Shown one piece after another: positions 19,401 through 26,175 of a DNA stretch of 32,032 bases; the stretch's first letter is position 1; every line of letters starts with the position of its first letter. The translations under genes and the position numbers were made by a program. The stretch is from Bacteroidales bacterium (GTDB lineage Bacteria; Bacteroidota; Bacteroidia; Bacteroidales; UBA1402): assembly GCA_028709215.1 (NCBI GenBank), contig JAQVXI010000023.1, positions 1 through 32,032 of the forward strand. Direction: 5' to 3'. A model generated the notes under the pieces. That model saw only the letters and a program-made list of their open reading frames with translations. It was not told the DNA's origin and did not search any database.

Positions 19401-19686
19401 TGTCCAAATGCGCATCTCCCACGCGCACTTCTGCGTATAAGTGACGACTTTTTTCCGGCTGATTCAACCCCTGTAAACTGCCAAAAGCTGCTTGAAAATT
19501 GATTTGCTCTACATCGGTTACCCGATAGGCAATGAAGTATGCCGGGCGTTCTTCCTTGCTTAGGACCTCGAGATTTCGCAGCGCTTCAGCCTCCAGTGCG
19601 GATGCAAGCGGATCGGTAGCGGCAACGATGTTTTGGAGAATAAAGAGCCCAATTAGACTTAAAAAGTAAGGCGTACGCATAATCAT
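16426..19686 (-). CDS. Secreted tandem TldD-TldE-like metallopeptidase fusion
   Basis: The 1086-residue protein has an N-terminal signal peptide (hydrophobic residues about 7-22, cleavage probably after VAA), so it should act in the periplasm or envelope. Two modules of the TldD/TldE (PmbA) family follow in tandem. Module 1 (about 25-545) has the zinc motif HEFFGH at 310-315 and a C-terminal SGSIPVSC whose cysteine (C530) may be a third ligand. Module 2 (about 565-1086) matches it in order: YSGP at 828-831 versus 294-297, and the LVKNGILLDMLANRLP and RSNGH blocks versus VVEKGLLTDFLMSRLP and RSNGH. However, the HExxxH site is replaced by RRLFIN. In E. coli, TldD (active) and TldE (inactive) are separate cytoplasmic proteins that form one peptidase. 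The start overlaps the ldcA-like stop, and the stop overlaps the next start. Confidence 0.85.
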   Translation of the reverse strand: MIMRTPYFLSLIGLFILQNIVAATDPLASALEAEALRNLEVLSKEERPAYFIAYRVTDVEQINFQAAFGSLQGLNQPEKSRHLYAEVRVGDAHLDNTGELKGRQIKLESPYTRLPIEWNAPTLQKLLWLKTDALYKSSRERYEQILASQSTRTRTEDASDCFSQEEPVQYIEKHPGKHPLQLDAERWQKMLVEISERMNENPDVLNGGLQFSAQFIRRTFANTQSHLFAENQWAYRISISLTTRAEDGMELPVFKSFYADRLSDLPEKKEIEEELLRLMRVLSELKTAPVAEPYSGPAILSPEASGVFFHEFFGHRVEGARMKSDSDAQTFKQKIGQPVLPEHVSVYFDPTSRRFRNIPLSGAYAMDDEGMPGQRVQVVEKGLLTDFLMSRLPIDGFARSNGHGRANVSQAPVSRQSNLFVEAQQPVDPTELNQALREALKSSNLEYGYRFEQVSGGFTQTSRISTNAFNVTPLVVYRVYADGRPDQLVRGVNLIGTPLSVFAQIDLFSSEYAVFNGYCGAESGSIPVSCIAPGMLVHQVETQRKAKSDKPLPQLERPTMLHSTKQRSDVLEAIRQEVERNKQQLRLEGHESPFILGARATTYESLQITASEGVLIESFQRPQGRIQAYVALGDYQRNSQIASGIRSIAHENIAPSLQHDLWTLFDDAYRNATEDLKRKKAQLARTNSPQEEVEIPDLDVSESTQTHMEKQFPTFDAATLEAYCRKASACLSESPDILRSQIRLSIEQGHRYFYNTEGFSYVVPDQHLALIANVELITPSGQRLTEQYPFYFNRLEELPNLDTLCNMLRENNARFLTIRSASNLDRAYSGPLLMEGNAVAQVFRRLFINQNYGLLSKRKPLVQGLSGNQSENRMAQFLQTRILDKRLHLSSLTGTPRWNNQELLGYCPVDADGIAPERERTLVKNGILLDMLANRLPATKDQRSNGHQMPMGMGPGAGLSAGVMRLHTDEGCGRTALYKKLMETAQTEGYPFAYVLRSYPHMSREYLYRLHPDGGEELVLNTGLQNFTAKQFKNILEISRDEQLLNTMDGAYRVSLITPQAVLFEDVELMRNNNIQYETEFIVPAP

Positions 19687-20594
19687 AGATAGTTTAAGGT
19701 TGAACAGGAGGTTTGTACATTCAATCGTACGCGGGCTCCCTGAATGAGTGGCATATTCTCAAATACATGTCCTACCGGGAAGCCGAAGCAGATCGGGAAA
19801 TCGTACTCGGACACCTGTCGGGAAATAAGTTCCTGTAGGCTGTATCCCATACCGGGATCTTCTTCGTACTCGGTAAATTGGCCAACGATGAGGCCCTTCA
19901 GCTTGGAGAGTATACTGGATTGCTTTAAGTTGATCAGCATCCGTTCGATGACATAAGGTTTTTCACCCACGTCTTCAATAAATAGAATGCCGTTATCCGG
20001 TATCGTTTCGTAGGGTGTTCCTCTCAAGCTAAAGAGAATGCTCAGATTCCCGCCCCATAAAACCCCCTCTGTTTTGCCGATTCGATTGAACGCATGATTT
20101 GCAACCAGATAATCCAGGGGGTTGCCTTTCAAAAGCGTGTGAAGAGCTCTTGCGGGCTGCATGCCTTTTTTGTCGCTGTTGTGGTAGTCGTGGAGTTGTC
20201 TGGCCATTCCTCCGTGAATAGACGCAAAGCCCAGTTGCATCAAACGCATGTGTAGCTGGGTAACATCACTGAAACCAATCAACCATTTTGGTTGTTCCAA
20301 AAAACCGTCAAACGTCAAATGGTCCATCAATTGATTGCAACCATAACCTCCACGGACACACAAGATGGCCTGACAGTCGGGGTTGTCCAACGCAGACTGA
20401 AGGTCATTCAATCTTTGTGAAAGGCTGCCGGAAAAGCGCCCTTGACGCAAAGCGGTATTTGGAGCAACAACGGCGTGATACCCCCAATGCGTCAAGCAAT
20501 CGACTGCACCCTGTACAAGTTGCGGATCGATGGCTCCGGCTGGGGCAACAAGGTGAATGTTGTCACCGATCTTAAGAAAAGAAGGTTTCTTCAT
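19683..20594 (-). CDS. LD-carboxypeptidase (S66 family, LdcA-like)
   Basis: S66 enzymes remove the terminal D-alanine from muropeptide tetrapeptides during peptidoglycan recycling. The 303-residue protein shows the whole expected layout. The nucleophile serine is in LIGFSDVTQLHM (S109). The glutamate is in LFIEDVGEKPYVIERML (E207), and the histidine is in GFPVGHVFENMPLIQG (H276). The N-terminal VAPAG and the ILCVRGGYG motif also fit. There is no signal peptide, so it is cytoplasmic, although the next two products are exported. It is the first gene of the ATGA-linked operon running to rnhB. Some S66 members cleave other substrates, such as microcin C7 peptides, so the substrate is inferred. 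Confidence 0.92.
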   Translation of the reverse strand: MKKPSFLKIGDNIHLVAPAGAIDPQLVQGAVDCLTHWGYHAVVAPNTALRQGRFSGSLSQRLNDLQSALDNPDCQAILCVRGGYGCNQLMDHLTFDGFLEQPKWLIGFSDVTQLHMRLMQLGFASIHGGMARQLHDYHNSDKKGMQPARALHTLLKGNPLDYLVANHAFNRIGKTEGVLWGGNLSILFSLRGTPYETIPDNGILFIEDVGEKPYVIERMLINLKQSSILSKLKGLIVGQFTEYEEDPGMGYSLQELISRQVSEYDFPICFGFPVGHVFENMPLIQGARVRLNVQTSCSTLNYL

Positions 20595-20608
20595 TTCGGT
20601 ATTTTTTA

Positions 20609-20616
20609 CAAAGTAA
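20609..20616 (-). promoter_or_regulatory. Weak promoter -7 box for the ldcA-like operon
   Basis: On the minus strand TTACTTTG matches seven of the eight positions of TAnnTTTG and lies about 15 bases before the ATG. No TTTG is visible at the expected -33 position, so this is only a candidate. Confidence 0.3.
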
Positions 20617-20670
20617 CATAAAAGGAATGAATTTGCCGATTTGTGCCTGTAAATCTTACAAAATTATACA

Positions 20671-20688
20671 TATACTGTTTTAAGTATA
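20671..20688 (+). promoter_or_regulatory. Inverted repeat, candidate operator for the XRE-cupin regulator
   Basis: TATACT (20671-20676) and AGTATA (20683-20688) are perfect complements with a six-base spacer. The centre falls on the -33 position expected for the -7 box at 20700-20707. The position suits repression by the HTH protein encoded immediately downstream. Binding is inferred. Confidence 0.45.
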
Positions 20689-20699
20689 AATAAATTAAC

Positions 20700-20707
20700 T
20701 AATTTTG
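20700..20707 (+). promoter_or_regulatory. Promoter -7 box for the XRE-cupin and acyl-CoA ligase genes
   Basis: TAATTTTG matches TAnnTTTG and lies about 50 bases before the regulator ATG. The -33 region (20678-20681) reads TTTT, a near match to TTTG, at almost the standard spacing of 19 bases. Confidence 0.6.
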
Positions 20708-20756
20708 CGCTGTTTTATTTCGAATTGTAAGTAACCCAAACCAATATTTCGAACAA

Positions 20757-21332
20757 ATGGAAAATACGGCGAAGGTTGGCGCACGCGTAATGGCCATCCG
20801 GGAAACAAAAAACATGACACGGGAACACGTTTCGGAACGAACCGGTCTGAGTGTGGAACAACTCAAGCGCATTGAGGAGCAGCAAAATATGCCTTCTTTA
20901 TCCCCCCTAATCAAGATTGCACGTGCATTGGGCGTACGTTTAGGCACTTTTCTGGATGATCAGGAAGCGATTGGTCCGGTAGTGTGTCGTGCCTGCAGTG
21001 AAGCAGATGGTGTGAGCTTCTCCAGCCAAAATTCAACCGAACATCGCAACATTGTGTTTCATGCACTGGCACAGGATAAGGCAGGGAGACACATGGAACC
21101 CTTCTTTTTGGATGTAGATGCCGCTTCAAAGGAACACATGGTACTATCTTCCCACGAAGGAGAAGAATTTTTATACGTCCTTTCCGGCAGCATTGAAATT
21201 ACGTACGGAACACAAGTCTATGTGCTGAATTCGGGAGAAAGCATTTATTACGACTCGATTGTAGAACACAACGTACATTCGGCCAACGGTCAGGAAGCCA
21301 AGGTGCTGGCTGTGGTGTATACTCCTTTTTGA
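20757..21332 (+). CDS. XRE-family regulator with C-terminal cupin domain
   Basis: The 191-residue protein has an N-terminal XRE helix-turn-helix (about 7-66; [20 protein letters not shown] is the core). The C-terminal cupin (about 105-190) contains [33 protein letters not shown] and VLAVVYTPF. Cupin-containing XRE proteins usually sense a small ligand through the cupin and control a neighbouring gene. The stop TGA overlaps the start of an acyl-CoA synthetase gene, so the ligand may be a fatty or other carboxylic acid or its CoA ester. An inverted repeat over the promoter suggests autoregulation. Direct targets and ligand are unknown. Confidence 0.92.
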   Translation: MENTAKVGARVMAIRETKNMTREHVSERTGLSVEQLKRIEEQQNMPSLSPLIKIARALGVRLGTFLDDQEAIGPVVCRACSEADGVSFSSQNSTEHRNIVFHALAQDKAGRHMEPFFLDVDAASKEHMVLSSHEGEEFLYVLSGSIEITYGTQVYVLNSGESIYYDSIVEHNVHSANGQEAKVLAVVYTPF

Positions 21333-22990
21333 TGCAGATTATGGAATTATTCAACAAAACCTTGGGTGACTGGCTCGAGCATTGGGCCGAACGAACTCCG
21401 GATCGCGAATACATTGTATATTCTGACCGGGATTTGCGCTTTACCTGGAAACAATTCAACCGTCGTGTGGATGAAGCAGCACTGGGTTTGCTGGCTTTGG
21501 GCGTTGTCAAAGGCGATCACGTGGGTATATGGGCACAAAATGTTCCCGAATGGCTTACGTATATGTACGCATGTGCCAAGATTGGTGCCGTTTATGTAAC
21601 GGTCAATACCAACTATAAGCAACACGAACTGGAATACCTGGTTGAAAACTCCGACATGCATACGTTATGCATCACCGATGGTACATGGGATTCCAACTAC
21701 GTTGAAATGACGTATGAAATGCTGCCCGAACTGAAAACCTGTGAACGGGGACACTTGAGTAGCAGTCGTTTCCCGAAAATGAAAAACGTCGTATACATCG
21801 GTCAGGAAAAATACCGCGGAATGTACAGTGCAGCCGAAGTTCAATTGCTGGGTTGCAACGTACCCCTTTCAAAATTGGAAGAAGCCAAGAAAAAGGTCGC
21901 TCCGGATGATGTCATGATGATGCAATACACATCGGGTACGACCGGTTTTCCAAAGGGTGTCATGTTGTCGCACTTTAATCTAGCCAACAATGGTTTTCTT
22001 ACGGGAGAACATATGGACTTCAGCGATCAGGACAAACTCTGCGTTTGTGTACCGCTCTTTCACTGCTTTGGAGTAACCTTGGCTACGACCAACTGTCTGA
22101 CCCACGGATGTACACAGGTCATGGTGGAACGTTTTGATCCGTTGGTTGTTTTGGCATCCATTCACAAAGAACGTTGTACCGCCTTGTATGGGGTACCAAC
22201 CATGTTTATTGCCGAATTGAATCATCCTATGTTTGACCTGTTTGATATGAGCAGCCTACGTACCGGCATTATGGCCGGAGCGCTGTGTCCTGTTGAACTG
22301 ATGAAACGCGTCGAAGACAAGATGTTTATGCGCATTACCAGTGTCTATGGATTGACGGAATCCTCTCCGGGTATGACGCATACCCGTATTGGAGACAGTT
22401 TTGAAGTACGTACGCAAACCGTGGGTAGTCCCTACGAGTTTACGGAAGTCAAGGTGTTAAATCCCGAAACCGGTGAAGAATGTCCGGACAACGTGCCGGG
22501 TGAAATCTGTTGCCGGGGATATCTGGTGATGAAAGGCTATTACAAAAACCCCCAGGCTACGTCTGAGGTCATTGATTCCAACGGTTTTCTGCATTCCGGT
22601 GATATCGGCATCCGGGATTCGGATGGAAATTACCGGATTACCGGTCGAATCAAGGATATGATCATTCGAGGCGGTGAAAACATTTACCCCCGTGAGGTCG
22701 AAGAGTTTCTGTATCATCTTGAGGGAGTCAAAGACGTACAGGTCGTCGGGGTGGCTTCTGAAAAATACGGTGAAGAAGTTGGAGCCTTTCTAACCCTCAA
22801 AGAGGGCGCAAAACTGGATGAGGTCGATGTAGTTGAGTTCTGCCGGGGTAAGATTGCCCGACATAAAATACCCAAATACATCTTTTTCGTAGACGAGTTT
22901 CCGATGACCGGCAGTGGCAAAATTCAAAAGTTCAAACTACGTGAAATGAGTGTACAACTCTTAAAAGAACGTGGTGTAAAGCCGGTATAG
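21332..22990 (+). CDS. AMP-binding acyl-CoA synthetase
   Basis: The enzyme activates a carboxylic acid with ATP to an acyl-adenylate and then transfers it to CoA. The 552-residue protein carries the complete ANL set: [19 protein letters not shown] (phosphate loop 201-209), [49 protein letters not shown] and the C-terminal catalytic lysine in [12 protein letters not shown] (K530). It has no membrane segment. The layout fits medium- or long-chain fatty acid ligases, but substrate cannot be fixed from sequence. I chose the ATG at 21332, overlapping the regulator's TGA; the ATG at 21341 ([11 protein letters not shown]) is equally plausible. A strong terminator follows the stop. Confidence 0.93.
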   Translation: MQIMELFNKTLGDWLEHWAERTPDREYIVYSDRDLRFTWKQFNRRVDEAALGLLALGVVKGDHVGIWAQNVPEWLTYMYACAKIGAVYVTVNTNYKQHELEYLVENSDMHTLCITDGTWDSNYVEMTYEMLPELKTCERGHLSSSRFPKMKNVVYIGQEKYRGMYSAAEVQLLGCNVPLSKLEEAKKKVAPDDVMMMQYTSGTTGFPKGVMLSHFNLANNGFLTGEHMDFSDQDKLCVCVPLFHCFGVTLATTNCLTHGCTQVMVERFDPLVVLASIHKERCTALYGVPTMFIAELNHPMFDLFDMSSLRTGIMAGALCPVELMKRVEDKMFMRITSVYGLTESSPGMTHTRIGDSFEVRTQTVGSPYEFTEVKVLNPETGEECPDNVPGEICCRGYLVMKGYYKNPQATSEVIDSNGFLHSGDIGIRDSDGNYRITGRIKDMIIRGGENIYPREVEEFLYHLEGVKDVQVVGVASEKYGEEVGAFLTLKEGAKLDEVDVVEFCRGKIARHKIPKYIFFVDEFPMTGSGKIQKFKLREMSVQLLKERGVKPV

Positions 22991-23012
22991 TCGTTTGTTC
23001 CTATTTTAAATC

Positions 23013-23045
23013 ACAGCCCTCATGCTTCATGGGGGCTGTTTTTTT
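23013..23045 (+). terminator. Intrinsic terminator after the acyl-CoA synthetase gene
   Basis: A 12-pair stem with one G-T wobble (23013-23024 with 23028-23039) has a three-base loop and runs into seven Ts (23039-23045). It lies 22 bases after the TAG. Most of it overlaps the last codons of the convergent EamA gene, whose stop is at 23020-23022. Confidence 0.9.
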
Positions 23046-23937
23046 CCAGGTCTGCCCTGGATTTACTTCTCGTAACCAGATAAACGCCTGAAAAAACCAG
23101 TACGGCAGCAAAAGCCTTTGGCAGTGTGTATACGTCTTGACCCAAAAATGTGGCAAGTATGGCAGCAACCAAGGGTTGTACATAGTTGTACATGGCTACC
23201 GTTGTAGGGCGCAAATACCGTTGACCGATGGGCACCAACAGGTATGGAATCACTGTGGCAAATACAAGAATATAGCCCAAGGACAACAAGGCGTCACTGG
23301 ACAGCTGATCAAAAGGAATGGATCGCATGTTGCCGATGTTGAACGGAACAAAAGGAACGGCGGCAAACAGAAACATCCACTTCATGATGGTGATGGGGCT
23401 GTATTTGTGTATAATGGGTTTGATTACAACCAGATAAACAGAAAAGGAAAAGCAGCTCCCAAAAACCAGCAGATTGCCCAACATATTTCCGGCCCCATTT
23501 CCTACTGCCTGTTGGGAAGAAAATACAAGAAGGATGGCACCGGTTGCACCAATGATAACACCCAGAACTTTGAGCCAGGTGATGGGCTCCTTTAGAATCA
23601 AGGCAGACAGGAGCATGGTGATGATGGGGATCGACGTTGTGATGACGGAGGAATCGATGGGTGAGGTGCGCGTAAGACCCTGAAAGAACAGCACCTGATT
23701 GATCAGTAAGCCAAAGAGAGAGGCTAAAAACAAGACAATCAAGTCTTTTCGTTCCACCCGTTCCTGTTTGAAAAGCGATAAGAACCAGAAGGCAAGTGCG
23801 CCAAACAAAAAACGTATTCCATTCAGACCCATTGGATTAACGGAGGCATCCAGTACATATTTGGATATATTCAGATTCATTCCGAAAAAAATGTATCCGA
23901 TCAGCATTGCGGTATGGCCCGTGGTTTTTTTGCTCAT
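23020..23937 (-). CDS. DMT-superfamily transporter with two EamA domains
   Basis: The 305-residue protein is almost entirely hydrophobic, with about ten helices in two EamA repeats (about 8-145 and 155-290). Characteristic pieces are NPMGLNGIRFLFGALAFW in the first repeat and QRYLRPTTVAMYNYVQPLVA in the second. Members of the drug/metabolite transporter superfamily export amino acids, nucleobases or drugs; the substrate here is unknown. I started it at the ATG at 23937 (MSKKTTGHTAML) because the upstream in-frame ATG at 23970 overlaps the promoter box. It is a lone gene, divergent from rnr and convergent with the acyl-CoA synthetase. Its 3' end doubles as that gene's terminator. Confidence 0.9.
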   Translation of the reverse strand: MSKKTTGHTAMLIGYIFFGMNLNISKYVLDASVNPMGLNGIRFLFGALAFWFLSLFKQERVERKDLIVLFLASLFGLLINQVLFFQGLTRTSPIDSSVITTSIPIITMLLSALILKEPITWLKVLGVIIGATGAILLVFSSQQAVGNGAGNMLGNLLVFGSCFSFSVYLVVIKPIIHKYSPITIMKWMFLFAAVPFVPFNIGNMRSIPFDQLSSDALLSLGYILVFATVIPYLLVPIGQRYLRPTTVAMYNYVQPLVAAILATFLGQDVYTLPKAFAAVLVFSGVYLVTRSKSRADLEKNSPHEA

Positions 23938-23967
23938 TTTACAAAAAGGCTGGTAATAATTATGCGA

Positions 23968-23975
23968 CAAAGGTA
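23968..23975 (-). promoter_or_regulatory. Promoter -7 box for the EamA transporter gene
   Basis: On the minus strand TACCTTTG matches TAnnTTTG and lies about 30 bases before the chosen ATG. The -33 position is not a clear TTTG and falls beside the divergent rnr box. Confidence 0.55.
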
Positions 23976-23998
23976 TTAAAAATTGAAAAGGATTTGTG

Positions 23999-24006
23999 TA
24001 TCTTTG
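23999..24006 (+). promoter_or_regulatory. Promoter -7 box for rnr
   Basis: TATCTTTG matches TAnnTTTG exactly and lies 26 bases before the GTG start. The -33 region is degenerate. The box is 23 bases from the divergent EamA box, so the two promoters occupy the same DNA. Confidence 0.6.
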
Positions 24007-24032
24007 GATGTATCATACATAAACCAGATGCC

Positions 24033-26165
24033 GTGAAAAATCCATCGACAAGAAGAATAAAGAAAAAAGACCTGATAAAAGCCCTCTTGGATTTGTTTCA
24101 GGCAGAACCCTCCCGATTGTTTACCTATAAACAATTATCCAATATACTCGGTTTGACCAAACAATCCGCAAAGGTGTTGGTTTCAGAGTGTCTTTCGGAT
24201 CTGTTTGAACAGGACTTCATCATTGAAGTCTCGACCGGAAAATTCAAATTCAACGAACGGGGTTTGTTTGTGGAAGGGCTGCTCAAGCGCAGCAGAAACG
24301 GAAAAAATTATCTGTTTCCCGACGATGGCGGAGATCCGATTTTTATTGCAGAGCGCAATTCCGGTCACGCCATGGATGGCGATCGGGTGCGCGCCATGCA
24401 CTCCGCGAAAAAGTCCAATCGGGAACCCGAAGCGGAAATTGTTGAAGTTTTGGAACAGGCAGAGAAGACCTATGTTGGTGTGTTGGAAGTTGGAAAAGAT
24501 TTTGCTTTTCTGGTGACCGACAGTAAGAAGTTGTCCAACGATATATTCATACCAAGAGGTAAGTTAAAAGGAGGAAAGACCGGTCAAAAAGCGGTCGTCC
24601 GCATTGTAGAATGGCCTGCCCGATCCAAAAACCCCATTGGGGAGGTTTTGGATGTTTTGGGCGATCAAGGAGACAACAATACGGAAATGAATGCCATCAT
24701 GGCCGAATTTGGTTTGCCCTATCGGTATCCGGAAGCGGTGGAGAAAGCCGCCGATAAGATTCCGGAAACGGTTCCGGCAGAGGAGATTGCCCGTCGAGAG
24801 GATTTTAGGCAGACATGTACGTTTACCATTGACCCACACGATGCCAAGGATTTTGACGATGCCCTATCGATCAAGAAACTGGATGGCGGATACTGGGAAG
24901 TGGGGGTGCACATCGCCGATGTGACCTATTACGTCAAGCCGGGAAGCATCATTGATAAAGAAGCCGAAAGTCGGGCTACTTCCGTTTACCTGGTTGATCG
25001 CACCGTACCCATGTTGCCGGAGCGACTCAGCAATTATTTGTGTTCTCTGCGTCCGGATGAAGATAAACTGTGCTTTTCCTGTGTTTTTGAAATCAACGAG
25101 CAGGGGCATGTGCGCAAACACCGCATCGTTCGTAGCATCATTCGATCCGATCGACGTTTTGCCTATGAAGATGCCCAAGCAATTATTGAAGGGGCAGAAG
25201 GGGATCTGAAAGAAGAATTGCTGTTGATGAATCGCATGGCTCAAAACATACGCAAGAAGCGTTTTGATTCCGGAGCCATTAGTTTTGATCGCTGGGAAAT
25301 GCGTTTCAATATTGACGAGCATGGCAAACCCATCGATGTGTATATTAAAACATCCAAAGAAGCCAATCAGTTGATCGAAGAGTTTATGCTGCTTGCCAAT
25401 CGTACGGTTGCAGAAGCAGTTGGAGCGCAGAAGAAGCCAAAAGTCTTTGTTTATCGCATTCATGACCTTCCGGATGCCGAGAAGATGGAAAACTTTGCCG
25501 CCTTCATCCGAAGGTTCGGTTATAAGGTTAAAACCTCCGGAAGCAATGTGGATGTTTCAAAATCCATCAATGCGCTTTTGGACAGCGTACAGGGTAAGCG
25601 TGAAGAAAATCTGATTGAGACCGTCGCCATACGAGCCATGGCAAAGGCCGTCTATTCGACGGACAATGTGGGCCATTACGGGCTTGCATTTGATTATTAC
25701 ACCCATTTTACATCACCCATTCGACGCTATCCGGATATGATGGTGCATCGTTTGCTCGAACGGTATTTGTCGGGGGGGCGAACCGTTTCAGCGACCAAGT
25801 ATGAAGATTTGTGCAAGCATTCCTCCGATATGGAACAATTGGCGGCAAAAGCAGAACGGGCATCCATCAAGTATAAGCAAGTTGAGTACATGTCCGAAAG
25901 GCTGGGTAATATCTACGACGGGGTGATCTCCGGAGTAACCGAGTGGGGTTTGTATGTGGAAATCAACGAAAACAAATGCGAGGGCATGATACCCATTCGG
26001 GATTTGGACGATGATTACTACGAATTTGACGAAAAAAATTACAATTTGACCGGCCGTCGCAATCACAAGCGTTTTCGTCTGGGAGATCCGGTACGGATAC
26101 AGGTGGCGCGTGCCAACCTGGAGCGCAAGCAATTGGATTTTACATTAATAACCGATACAAAATAA
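24033..26165 (+). CDS. rnr: Ribonuclease R
   Basis: RNase R is a processive 3'-5' exoribonuclease that degrades structured RNA. Started at the GTG at 24033, it has 710 residues. An N-terminal winged-helix segment (about 10-70) is followed by cold-shock domains (about 75-225). The RNB catalytic domain has its aspartates in DPHDAKDFDDA (267-277) and the motif YYTHFTSPIRRYPDMMVHR. A C-terminal S1 domain contains YDGVISGVTEWGLYVEI. The longer open frame back to 23907 would pass through both promoters and the transporter start, so I rejected it. An ATG two codons long (ATGCCGTGA) overlaps the GTG start. The SDR gene follows after ten bases, so the downstream sugar-acid genes may be co-transcribed with it. 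Confidence 0.95.
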   Translation: MKNPSTRRIKKKDLIKALLDLFQAEPSRLFTYKQLSNILGLTKQSAKVLVSECLSDLFEQDFIIEVSTGKFKFNERGLFVEGLLKRSRNGKNYLFPDDGGDPIFIAERNSGHAMDGDRVRAMHSAKKSNREPEAEIVEVLEQAEKTYVGVLEVGKDFAFLVTDSKKLSNDIFIPRGKLKGGKTGQKAVVRIVEWPARSKNPIGEVLDVLGDQGDNNTEMNAIMAEFGLPYRYPEAVEKAADKIPETVPAEEIARREDFRQTCTFTIDPHDAKDFDDALSIKKLDGGYWEVGVHIADVTYYVKPGSIIDKEAESRATSVYLVDRTVPMLPERLSNYLCSLRPDEDKLCFSCVFEINEQGHVRKHRIVRSIIRSDRRFAYEDAQAIIEGAEGDLKEELLLMNRMAQNIRKKRFDSGAISFDRWEMRFNIDEHGKPIDVYIKTSKEANQLIEEFMLLANRTVAEAVGAQKKPKVFVYRIHDLPDAEKMENFAAFIRRFGYKVKTSGSNVDVSKSINALLDSVQGKREENLIETVAIRAMAKAVYSTDNVGHYGLAFDYYTHFTSPIRRYPDMMVHRLLERYLSGGRTVSATKYEDLCKHSSDMEQLAAKAERASIKYKQVEYMSERLGNIYDGVISGVTEWGLYVEINENKCEGMIPIRDLDDDYYEFDEKNYNLTGRRNHKRFRLGDPVRIQVARANLERKQLDFTLITDTK

Positions 26166-26175
26166 TACATAAATT

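Noticed and set aside
16426-19686. Fusion of two TldD-like modules as an assembly artefact
   Set aside because: The two modules differ strongly in sequence, the frame is continuous, and both ends overlap neighbouring genes by ATGA, so a collapsed or duplicated assembly is unlikely.
20595-20756. Possible small RNA or hidden gene in the 162-base gap between ldcA-like and XRE-cupin genes
   Set aside because: Only the promoter elements and one inverted repeat are visible; there is no terminator, coding frame or stable long structure.
23907-24032. Upstream extension of rnr to an earlier in-frame ATG
   Set aside because: It overlaps the divergent transporter start and both promoter boxes; family similarity begins after the GTG at 24033.
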